Part shown: piece by piece, positions 57,737 through 64,000 of the stretch
Position numbering within the stretch: the stretch's first letter is position 1
Layout of the letters: each line of letters starts with the position of its first letter
Assembly (NCBI RefSeq): GCF_900112425.1
Contig: NZ_FOLP01000002.1
Span: 310,001-374,000, forward strand
DNA length: 64,000 bases
DNA from: Variovorax sp. OK212
Lineage (GTDB): Bacteria > Pseudomonadota > Gammaproteobacteria > Burkholderiales > Burkholderiaceae_C
Reading direction: 5' to 3'
Notes under the pieces: model-generated
The model's database searches: none
What the model was told of the DNA's origin: nothing
The model's input: only the letters and a program-made list of their open reading frames with translations
Made by a program: the position numbers and the translations under genes

Positions 57737-58711
57737 TCAGTCGAGGGTGATCTTGAGGTCGCGGATCAGCTTGTGCCAGCGCACCGTTTCGTTCTTGAGC
57801 AGCTCGGTGTATTGCGCGGGCGTGTTGCCCACAGGCTCCACGCCGAAGTCGATCATGCGCGTGCGCACCGAAGGCTCGTTGATGGCCGCGACCAGCTGGC
57901 GGTTGAGCGTCTTCACCACCTCGGGCGGCGTGGCCGAGGGCACCACCACGCCGACCAGCGCGGCGGCCTCGACGTTCTTGTAACCGAGCTCGGCGAAGGT
58001 GGGCACGTCGGGCAGCTGCGGCAGGCGGGTGGGGTTGGCCACCGCCAGCGCGCGCACCTTGCCGCCCTTGATGAAGCCGGAGCCGGCCGCCAGGTCGACC
58101 ATCATGGCCGGCAGCTGTCCGCCGACCACGTCGGCCAGCGCGGGCGCGGCGCCGCGGTACGGCACGTGGACCATGAAGAGCTTGGCCTCCACCTTCAGCA
58201 GTTCCATCGCCAGGTGGTGCGGGCTGCCCGCGCCGGCCGAGGCGTAGTTGATGCCGCCCGGCTTGGCGCGCGCCTGCGCGATGAAGTCCTTGGCCGTGTT
58301 GAAGCCCGAGTTGGTGCCCACCACCAGGATCATGGGGAACTTGCCCATCAGCGTGACGGGCGTGAGGTCCTTGGTGGGGCTGTAGCTCAGCGACTTGTAC
58401 AGCGCGGGGTTGAACACCAGCGTGCCGTTGTCGGCCGACAGCACGGTGTAGCCGTCGGCCGGCGCACGCGCGGTCTCGGCGGCGGCCAGCGCGGTGTTGC
58501 CGCCGGGCTTGTTGTCGACCAGCACCGGCTGGCTCACCTGCGTGGACAGCGTCTGCGCGACGGTGCGCGCCAGGAAGTCGGAGCCGCCGCCCGCCGCGTA
58601 CGGAACGATCCAGCGGATGGGCTTGGCGGGGAAGGTCTGCGCGCCGGCACTGGCGCTCGCCACGGCAGCGAAGGAAAGAACGGCGAGGCCGCGGGCGATC
58701 TGCTTCTTCAT
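57737..58711 (-). CDS. Bug/TctC-type periplasmic binding protein
   Basis: A 324-residue receptor. Signal peptide MKKQIARGLAVLSFAAVASA, then FPAKPIRWIVPYAAGGGSDF and VLVDNKPGGNTA typical of the family. The start has GGAG. It is the first gene of the operon with the P450, so it may bind the P450 substrate or its precursor. It is related to, but clearly different from, the Bug protein at 2327-3304. Confidence 0.93.
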   Translation of the reverse strand: MKKQIARGLAVLSFAAVASASAGAQTFPAKPIRWIVPYAAGGGSDFLARTVAQTLSTQVSQPVLVDNKPGGNTALAAAETARAPADGYTVLSADNGTLVFNPALYKSLSYSPTKDLTPVTLMGKFPMILVVGTNSGFNTAKDFIAQARAKPGGINYASAGAGSPHHLAMELLKVEAKLFMVHVPYRGAAPALADVVGGQLPAMMVDLAAGSGFIKGGKVRALAVANPTRLPQLPDVPTFAELGYKNVEAAALVGVVVPSATPPEVVKTLNRQLVAAINEPSVRTRMIDFGVEPVGNTPAQYTELLKNETVRWHKLIRDLKITLD

Positions 58712-58738
58712 GGGGTGTCTCCGGGGAGGATATTGTGT

Positions 58739-58770
58739 ATTGCGTAATTATCATACGCATTGCGTAATTC
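58739..58770. promoter_or_regulatory. operator between the Bug/P450 operon and the iclR gene
   Basis: Two direct copies of ATTGCGTAATT (58739-58749 and 58759-58769) lie exactly 20 bp apart, and TGCGTA/TACGCA (58741-58746, 58754-58759) form an inverted repeat. The site is AT-rich in GC-rich DNA, 28 bp from the Bug start. It is the natural binding site for the divergent IclR regulator. Confidence 0.7.
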
Positions 58771-58842
58771 AATGCCCACGGGTTTACCCGGCCGGGCCGA
58801 GCCGCCCGGCCGCTTGCGCCGACCCCCTAACATCCACCCGAC

Positions 58843-59652
58843 ATGACCTCATCGCCGGAACCCACCCCCTCCCCCGCCCGTGAACGCCGCCAGCGCGTGC
58901 AGGCCGCCGAAACCGGCATGGCCGTGCTCAAGGGGCTGGCGCACCTGGGCGGGCGCAGCAGCCTCACGGCGCTGTCGGCCCATGTCGGCGAGAGCCCGGC
59001 CAAGGTGCACCGCTACCTCGCCAGCCTGATGGAAGAAGGCCTGGTGCTGCAGGACGCCGCCTCGCAGCACTACTACCTGGGCACCGAGGCCATCCAGATC
59101 GGGCTGGCCGCGATGCGCCAGGCCGACCCGATCCGCGCGGCCGAGCCCTGCCTGATCCGCCTGCGCGAGTCGTTGGAGGTGACGTGCTTCGTCGCGGTGA
59201 TGGGCAACAAGGGCCCGACCATCGTGCGTTTCGAGGAGCCGGGCCTGCCGGTGACGGTGAACGTGCGCGTCGGCTCGGTGATGTCGATGCTGTGGTCGGC
59301 CACGGGCCGGGCCTTCCTGGGCCTGCTCGACGAGTCGCGCGTGCTGGCGCTGGCCGAGCAGGAGCTGGGCGACGCCACGCCCGACATGCGCGCGCAACTC
59401 GACGCGAAAGACCCGATCGGTGAATTGCGCCGCGAGGTGCGCCAGGCCGGCTGCGCCAGCGTGAAGGACACCTACCTGCGCGGCATCAGCGCCGTGGCGG
59501 CGCCGGTGTACGACTATGCGGGCCGCGTGAGCGCGGTGATCACCGCGCTGGGCGCCACCGGCGGCTTCGACCCGGCGGTGGACGGCCCCATCGCCACGGC
59601 CGTGCGGCGCGAGGCCCGGGCCGCGAGTACCCTGCTGGGCGCCGCGGCCTGA
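58843..59652 (+). CDS. IclR-family transcriptional regulator
   Basis: A 269-residue regulator. The winged HTH is at about residues 20-80 (AVLKGLAHLGGRSSLTALSA, HVGESPAKVHRYLASLMEEG), and the effector-binding GAF-like domain follows to the end (YDYAGRVSAVITALGATGG). It is divergent from the Bug/P450 operon and probably controls it through the repeat at 58739-58770, with a small organic acid as ligand. Confidence 0.92.
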   Translation: MTSSPEPTPSPARERRQRVQAAETGMAVLKGLAHLGGRSSLTALSAHVGESPAKVHRYLASLMEEGLVLQDAASQHYYLGTEAIQIGLAAMRQADPIRAAEPCLIRLRESLEVTCFVAVMGNKGPTIVRFEEPGLPVTVNVRVGSVMSMLWSATGRAFLGLLDESRVLALAEQELGDATPDMRAQLDAKDPIGELRREVRQAGCASVKDTYLRGISAVAAPVYDYAGRVSAVITALGATGGFDPAVDGPIATAVRREARAASTLLGAAA

Positions 59653-59661
59653 GGAGTCATC

Positions 59662-59677
59662 GGGACCTCGGGGTCCC
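59662..59677. terminator. hairpin between convergent iclR-type and uppP genes
   Basis: A perfect 6-bp stem GGGACC/GGTCCC with loop TCGG lies 10 bp after the regulator stop and 18 bp before the uppP stop. No T-tract follows in either direction, so its strength is doubtful. Confidence 0.4.
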
Positions 59678-59694
59678 AACCGGCGGATGGGACG

Positions 59695-60522
59695 TCAGTC
59701 GGCCCAGACCACCACGCCGCTCCACGCGGTCGCCAGCACCACGATGCCGAAGGCGATGCGGTACCAGGCGAAGGGCACGAAGCTGTGGCTGCTGATGTAG
59801 CGCAGCAGCCAGCGCACGCACAGCCACGCGCTGATGAACGAGAACACCAGGCCCACCGCGAACAGCGGCAGGTCGGCCATCGACAGCGCCGCGCGCTCCT
59901 TGTAGACGCTGTACACGCCTGCGCCGATCAGCGTGGGAATGGCCAGGAAGAACGAGAAGTCGGTCGCCGCCTGGCGCGACAGGCCCAGCAGCATGCCGCC
60001 GATGATGGTCGAGCCGCTGCGGCTGGTGCCGGGGATCATGGCGAAGCACTGCACCAGGCCCACCTTGAGCGCGTCCCAGGGCGTCATGTCGTCCACGTGC
60101 TCGACGCGCACCGAGCCGGGCGGACGCTTCTCGGCCCACAGGATGATGAAGCCGCCGATGATGAAGGTGCTGGCCACCACGGTCGGAATGAACAGGTGCG
60201 CCTTGATGACCTTGCCGAACAGCAGGCCCAGCACCACCGCCGGCAGGAAGCCGATGAAGATGTTCAGCGCCAGGCGCTGTGCCTTCGGCTGGCGCGGCAG
60301 CGCCACCACGGTCGAGCGGATCTTCTGCCAGTACACCAGGATCACCGCGAAGATGGCGCCGGTCTGGATGGCGATCTCGAAGACCTTGCCCCGATCGTCG
60401 CCGAAGCCGCCGAGCAGCGAGCCCGCAAGAATCAGATGGCCTGTGGAAGAGATGGGAAGAAATTCGGTCAGCCCCTCCACGATGCCCATGATGGCGGCCT
60501 TGACCAGCAAAACGATGTCCAC
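59695..60522 (-). CDS. uppP: undecaprenyl-diphosphatase UppP/BacA
   Basis: A 275-residue membrane enzyme that removes phosphate from undecaprenyl diphosphate to recycle the peptidoglycan carrier lipid. Motifs are [14 protein letters not shown] and [13 protein letters not shown]. About eight membrane helices are evident. GTG at 60520-60522 is chosen because AAGGAG precedes it; the longer ATG version lacks this. Confidence 0.95.
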   Translation of the reverse strand: MDIVLLVKAAIMGIVEGLTEFLPISSTGHLILAGSLLGGFGDDRGKVFEIAIQTGAIFAVILVYWQKIRSTVVALPRQPKAQRLALNIFIGFLPAVVLGLLFGKVIKAHLFIPTVVASTFIIGGFIILWAEKRPPGSVRVEHVDDMTPWDALKVGLVQCFAMIPGTSRSGSTIIGGMLLGLSRQAATDFSFFLAIPTLIGAGVYSVYKERAALSMADLPLFAVGLVFSFISAWLCVRWLLRYISSHSFVPFAWYRIAFGIVVLATAWSGVVVWAD

Positions 60523-60579
60523 GCGTACTCCTTGAAAGAGCGGCAATTATCGCGAGGGCACCGGTCAGGTCGCGTTCAG

Positions 60580-60615
60580 GTGCGGGCCCATGTGCGGGCC
60601 CATGTGCGAGCCCAT
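60580..60615. repeat. 12-bp tandem repeat upstream of uppP
   Basis: GTGCGGGCCCAT occurs twice perfectly and once with one change (60580-60591, 60592-60603, 60604-60615). It lies in the divergent region before uppP and the hypothetical gene, where it could change promoter spacing. Confidence 0.8.
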
Positions 60616-60657
60616 GTGCCGCCGGGCACAAGATACCCAGTTCTGGTGATGTTCGGA

Positions 60658-60674
60658 TGTATCGCGCCGATACA
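60658..60674. promoter_or_regulatory. perfect palindrome before the hypothetical gene
   Basis: TGTATCG-CGC-CGATACA is a perfect 7-bp inverted repeat with 3-bp centre, about 43 bp before the ATG at 60717. It is a likely operator, for an unidentified dimeric regulator. Confidence 0.5.
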
Positions 60675-60716
60675 CAGTCGGACTTGCGCGGGCGTCCGCG
60701 CGCGCAGGAGTCTGGA

Positions 60717-61598
60717 ATGCGAACGTTCATCCCCGGGAACGGACTCGAAGAGCACGTCTCGACCGCCGCCGACCACGGCGAGGACCGGCGCAAGAACGTG
60801 CACGACATCGAGCGCGAGCAATGCGACTCGGTGCGGCGCGTGGCCCAGGCCACCGGCGCCTCGGCGCACGAGCTGCGCCAGCTCATGCAGCGCCTGCTCG
60901 ACATCGAGCGTTGCGGCTCGTGCGCGGGCATCGTCGCGCAGGGCCACATCGCGGCCGACCGCATGCAGTCGGGCATGCCGCTGCTCGACCTCGGCGACGG
61001 CGGCACGGCCGAACAGCGCACGGACGCGGTGCAGAGCATCGACTTCTGGCTGCTCGAGCCGCTCGACCCGGCGCACGACAAGAAGTGGTACGCGCGCTGG
61101 AAGTTCTGGAGCTTCCTTCTCGGCGCCTCGGGCCCCGACGTGGCGCTCACCTTGCAAGGCCTGGCGCTGCGGCCCAGCGAGCCGGGCGACACGCATGCCG
61201 ACCTGGTGGCCAAGGCGCGCAAGGTGCTCGAAAGCTGGCGCCGCACCTCCGAGCCGATGTTCTGGGGCGCGGTCGAGTGCTATGTGCGGCAGCAGTCGTT
61301 CTCGCTGGAAACGCAGGCCTACCTGATGCACTGCATTGCCGCGGTGTTTCCGGGCGATGCCATGAAGCTGTCGAACGCGCAGAGCGAAGCGCTCACCACC
61401 GTGCTGACCGACACCTACTGCGACGCGCTCGGCACCTCGGCGACGATGCCGTCGGCCGACCTGTACCGCCGCCTGTCGCGCGGCCTGCAGGCCACCGACC
61501 GCGAGACCGCGCGCACGCGCGACCTGGGGCGCAGCGACGCGGCGCAGATCGCGATCACGGCGCTGTTCGCCATCATCGAGAACACGCGGGCACGCTGA
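60717..61598 (+). CDS. conserved hypothetical protein
   Basis: A 293-residue soluble protein I do not recognise. It is helical and acidic, with WARWKFWSFLLGASGPDVAL-type segments (KKWYARWKFWSFLLGASGPD) and several cysteines (IERCGSCAG; ECYVRQQ; LMHCIAAVF), but no clear catalytic motif. CGSC could bind metal or be redox-active. A longer version from ATG at 60657 would cover the upstream palindrome, so 60717 was preferred. It is divergent from uppP and ends 17 bp before the convergent racemase-like gene. Confidence 0.6.
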   Translation: MRTFIPGNGLEEHVSTAADHGEDRRKNVHDIEREQCDSVRRVAQATGASAHELRQLMQRLLDIERCGSCAGIVAQGHIAADRMQSGMPLLDLGDGGTAEQRTDAVQSIDFWLLEPLDPAHDKKWYARWKFWSFLLGASGPDVALTLQGLALRPSEPGDTHADLVAKARKVLESWRRTSEPMFWGAVECYVRQQSFSLETQAYLMHCIAAVFPGDAMKLSNAQSEALTTVLTDTYCDALGTSATMPSADLYRRLSRGLQATDRETARTRDLGRSDAAQIAITALFAIIENTRAR

Positions 61599-61614
61599 AG
61601 CGCTGGCGCAAGTG

Positions 61615-62262
61615 TCAGTGCGACGCCGTGCGGCGGCGCAGCGCGCGCACCGCGCTGTCGACCGTGGTCAGCACCGGCAACCCGCTGGCGGCCTCGCACG
61701 CGGCACGGGCCCGTGCCATGCTGAACTGCGCCAGCGCGATGCGCGTGCAGCCGCGCTCGCGCAACGCCGCCGCCTGCGCGGCGATGAGCGCGTCGTGGCG
61801 CTGCGTGTCGCCGGCATTGAGCGCGTCGAGCGCGCCTTCGGCCAGCGCCAGTTCGAGCGCGGTGCCATCGGAAAACTCCGGCGGCATCGACGCCAGCGTG
61901 GGCGCGAAGGTGGCGATGAGCCCGAGCCGCCCCTGCCCCTGCGCCACCTCTTCGACCATGGCTTCGTTCGGCTTGAGCACCGCGATGCCCGCATGCCGCC
62001 GCGCCACCGCTTCGATGCATGGCCCGAAGGCCGAGCAGGTGAAGAGAATGCCCTGCGCGCCCGTGTCGACCGCGTACTGCGCGAGCCGCTGGAAGCGCTC
62101 GTGCATGGTGTCGTCGAGCCCCTTGCCGTTGCGCGCGAGATCGGCCGAGAGGCTGTCGTCGAGCAGGTTCATGCGCTGCGCCTCGGGCCAGTCGCGCGCG
62201 AAGGCGTCGTTGATGGGCGCGACCGAGTGCGAGAGTGCGTGGATCAGGGCAATGCGGGTCAT
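61615..62262 (-). CDS. aspartate/glutamate racemase-superfamily protein with one catalytic Cys
   Basis: A 215-residue protein. The first active-site Cys is in ILFTCSAFG; the second, expected in the LAQCSM position, is Phe (ALAQFSMARA). True racemases need both cysteines, so a one-sided reaction (decarboxylation or isomerisation, as in arylmalonate decarboxylase or maleate isomerase relatives) or no catalysis is more likely. It is the last gene of a leftward cluster with an amino-acid-binding protein and an aminotransferase. Confidence 0.8.
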   Translation of the reverse strand: MTRIALIHALSHSVAPINDAFARDWPEAQRMNLLDDSLSADLARNGKGLDDTMHERFQRLAQYAVDTGAQGILFTCSAFGPCIEAVARRHAGIAVLKPNEAMVEEVAQGQGRLGLIATFAPTLASMPPEFSDGTALELALAEGALDALNAGDTQRHDALIAAQAAALRERGCTRIALAQFSMARARAACEAASGLPVLTTVDSAVRALRRRTASH

Positions 62263-62286
62263 GGGTGTGTCACAGGCGCCAGGCGT

Positions 62287-63198
62287 TCAGATGCCCTTGG
62301 ACGACGGGTTCGCGAACGCGTCCTTCGTCTCGGCATTGAGCGGGTAGTTGATGTTGATGCCCTTCGGCGGAATGGGCGACATGAACCACTTGGTGTACAG
62401 CTTTTCCATCTCGCCCGACTTCATCATGCCCGACACCACGCGGTCGACCAGCGCCTTGAAGGCCGGGTCGTCCTTGCGGAACATGAGCGACTGGTTCTCG
62501 GTGCGCAGGCTCTCGCCGGTGATGACGAAGTCCTTCGGGTTGCGCGCGTTCGCGAGCTGTCCGGCCAGCAGGATGTCGTCGAGCACGAAGGCCTGCGCGC
62601 GGCCGCTTTCCACCAGCAGGAACGAGTCGCTGTGGTCCTTGCCCGCGAGGTTGGTCACGTCGAGGCTGCGGCCGCGGTCGGCCTCGCGCAGCAGGCGGAA
62701 CGAGGTGGTGCCGGTGGTGGTGGCCACCGTCTTGCCCTGCAGGTCGGCGATGCCCTTGATGCCCGAATCGGCCTTCACCAGCATGCGCACGTTGTAGCGG
62801 AAGATGTCCGGCGAGAACGCCACCTGCTTCTGCCGGTCGACCAGGTTGGTGGTGGAGCCGCACTCGATGTCGACCGTGCCGTTCTGCACCAGCGGCATGC
62901 GGTTGGCCGAGGTGACGGCCTGGTACTTGATCTCGATGGCCGGCATCTTCAGCTCGCTCTTCACGGCCTCGACGATGCGGTTGCAGATCTCGATGCTGTA
63001 GCCCACGGGCTTGAGGTTGCCGTCGAGGTACGAGAAGCCGAACGACGACTCGCGGTAGCCGAAGGTGATGGCACCGCTGGCCTTGATCCTGGCGAGCGTG
63101 TCGCCTTCCTGCGCTTGCGCGGCGTGTGGCAGCAGCACCGCGAAGGCCACGGCGAGCGCGGCGGCGACAGACGAAAACAACGGACGTGGCTTGGGCAT
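62287..63198 (-). CDS. amino acid ABC transporter substrate-binding protein (GltI-like)
   Basis: A 303-residue periplasmic receptor. Signal peptide with AALAVAFAVLLPHAAQAQ, then TLARIKASGAITFGYRESSF and VGYSIEICNRIVEAVK, as in glutamate/aspartate-binding GltI. No permease or ATPase genes are in the visible part. It lies between the aminotransferase and racemase-like genes, suggesting uptake and conversion of one amino acid. Confidence 0.92.
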   Translation of the reverse strand: MPKPRPLFSSVAAALAVAFAVLLPHAAQAQEGDTLARIKASGAITFGYRESSFGFSYLDGNLKPVGYSIEICNRIVEAVKSELKMPAIEIKYQAVTSANRMPLVQNGTVDIECGSTTNLVDRQKQVAFSPDIFRYNVRMLVKADSGIKGIADLQGKTVATTTGTTSFRLLREADRGRSLDVTNLAGKDHSDSFLLVESGRAQAFVLDDILLAGQLANARNPKDFVITGESLRTENQSLMFRKDDPAFKALVDRVVSGMMKSGEMEKLYTKWFMSPIPPKGININYPLNAETKDAFANPSSKGI

Positions 63199-63265
63199 GG
63201 AACGCTCCTGTGAAGGACGGTGGAGGGGAAGGGACGCGAAAGAAAGGCGGAAGGAAAACGTGCGC

Positions 63266-64000
63266 TCAGCGCGCGGCGGCGCGCGTCACCGCATCGATCG
63301 ATTCGGCAAGGCGCGCGGCGATCAGGCGCAGGTCGTCGCGCGTCGCGATGAACGGCGGCGCCAGCAGCACGTGGTCGCCCTGGCGGCCGTCGACCGTGCC
63401 GCCGAAGGGGTAGCACAGCAGGCCGCGCGCCATCGCGTCTTTCTTGAGGGTGGCGTGGAGCTTCAGCGCCGGATCGAACGGCGCCTTGCTGGCGCGGTCG
63501 GCCACCAGCTCGACGCCCCAGAAGAAGCCGCGCCCGCGAATGTCGCCCACGTGCGGATGCGCGCCCAGCGCCTCGGCCAGCATCGCGCCGAAGGCCACGC
63601 CGTCTTCGCGCACCTTGGCCACCAGCCCGTCGCGCCGGATCACCTGCTGCACCGCGAGCGCCGCGGCGCAGGCCATCGGGTGGCCGAGGTAGGTGTGGCC
63701 GTGCTGGAAGAAGCCGCTGCCCTTCGACATCGCCTCGACGATGCGGCGCTGCGCCAGCACCGCGCCCACCGGCTGGTAGCCGCCGCCCAGGCCCTTGGCG
63801 ACGGTGATCAGGTCGGGCACCACGCCTTCCTGCTCGCAGGCGTGCAGCGAGCCGGTGCGGCCCATGCCGCACATCACCTCGTCGAGGATGAGCAGCACGC
63901 CGTACTTGTCGCACACCGCGCGCACCGCCTTGAAGTAGCCCGGCACGGGCGTGAGCACGCCGGCGGTGGCGCCACCCACCGTCTCGGCCACGAAGGCGAT
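63266..64000 (-). CDS. class III aminotransferase (runs off right edge)
   Basis: The C-terminal 245 residues of a PLP-dependent omega-aminotransferase. Asp in LLILDEVMCGMGRTG (contacts the ring nitrogen) and the Schiff-base Lys in ITVAKGLGGGYQPVGA are present. The frame continues to the window edge, so the N-terminal 200 or so residues lie outside. It heads the leftward cluster aminotransferase, binding protein, racemase-like protein. Confidence 0.93.
   Translation of the reverse strand: MAFVAETVGGATAGVLTPVPGYFKAVRAVCDKYGVLLILDEVMCGMGRTGSLHACEQEGVVPDLITVAKGLGGGYQPVGAVLAQRRIVEAMSKGSGFFQHGHTYLGHPMACAAALAVQQVIRRDGLVAKVREDGVAFGAMLAEALGAHPHVGDIRGRGFFWGVELVADRASKAPFDPALKLHATLKKDAMARGLLCYPFGGTVDGRQGDHVLLAPPFIATRDDLRLIAARLAESIDAVTRAAAR

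Noticed and set aside
55152-57983. 943-codon plus-strand frame opposite the P450 gene
   Set aside because: Antisense to a clearly recognisable P450-reductase fusion; composition is typical of GC-rich shadow frames.
1-64000. tRNA genes as integration site
   Set aside because: No cloverleaf or TTCGANNC arm with matching acceptor stem was seen, in particular none next to the integrase. The integrase neighbour is mutS.
1-64000. CRISPR array
   Set aside because: No series of regularly spaced identical repeats longer than the three iterons was found, and no cas genes.

Overview
The window reads as DNA from a high-GC betaproteobacterium of the Comamonadaceae, most like Variovorax. The reasons are codon use, several Bug-family periplasmic binding proteins, a Comamonadaceae-type intergenic repeat (42838-42929) and the gene set around mutS. 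This is judged by eye; no database was searched.

Layout. (1) 1-11.5 kb is an accessory, lower-GC metabolic region. It holds a class II aldolase-like gene (cut by the left edge), an M28 peptidase, a Bug binding protein and a LysR regulator, then a NitT/TauT-type ABC importer operon with a nitrilase-family enzyme and two paralogous binding proteins. Between them lies a graveyard of gene fragments: a GST N-terminus, a LysR C-terminus, IS701 and IS66 transposase ends, an FAD/Fe-S oxidase piece and a transporter tail. (2) 11.5-25.8 kb is the core of a Tn4371-like integrative element, mostly on the minus strand: relaxase, TraF protease, DUF2840, RHH protein, ParA, RepA, AlpA-like HTH, DUF2285, two DUF2958 genes, DUF736, ParB and DUF932. 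An iteron/DnaA-box region (15805-16084) looks like a replication origin, and a nic-like site beside a 43-nt hairpin (13550-13700) is a candidate oriT. No traG or trb genes follow the relaxase, so the element is at most mobilizable from what is visible. (3) 26-37 kb is cargo that looks defensive: a TIR-like protein, a three-gene cluster with two nuclease-like proteins and a TIGR02391 protein, and an operator-controlled regulator/DNA methyltransferase/nuclease operon. (4) 37.5-39.3 kb is the integration module: excisionase-like protein, small HTH protein under a palindromic operator, and tyrosine integrase. The integrase ends 20 bp before mutS, whose first codons are AT-rich, so the element has probably integrated at the 5' end of mutS.

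(5) 39.3-64 kb is ordinary high-GC chromosome with one unusual locus. Genes are mutS, an Anbu-type proteasome-like protease, an alpha/beta hydrolase, a CHAT/transglutaminase-like protein paired with a lipase-like hydrolase (43835-47591), an amidase, an ECF sigma factor with a DGPF protein, an SDR, a GNAT, a two-component system, a self-sufficient CYP116B-like P450 with a Bug protein and divergent IclR regulator, uppP, a hypothetical protein, and a racemase-like/amino-acid-binding/class III aminotransferase cluster running off the right edge.

Best candidates for new biology are the methyltransferase-nuclease operon with paired operators, the CHAT-lipase pair, the two-nuclease cluster, and integration at mutS.
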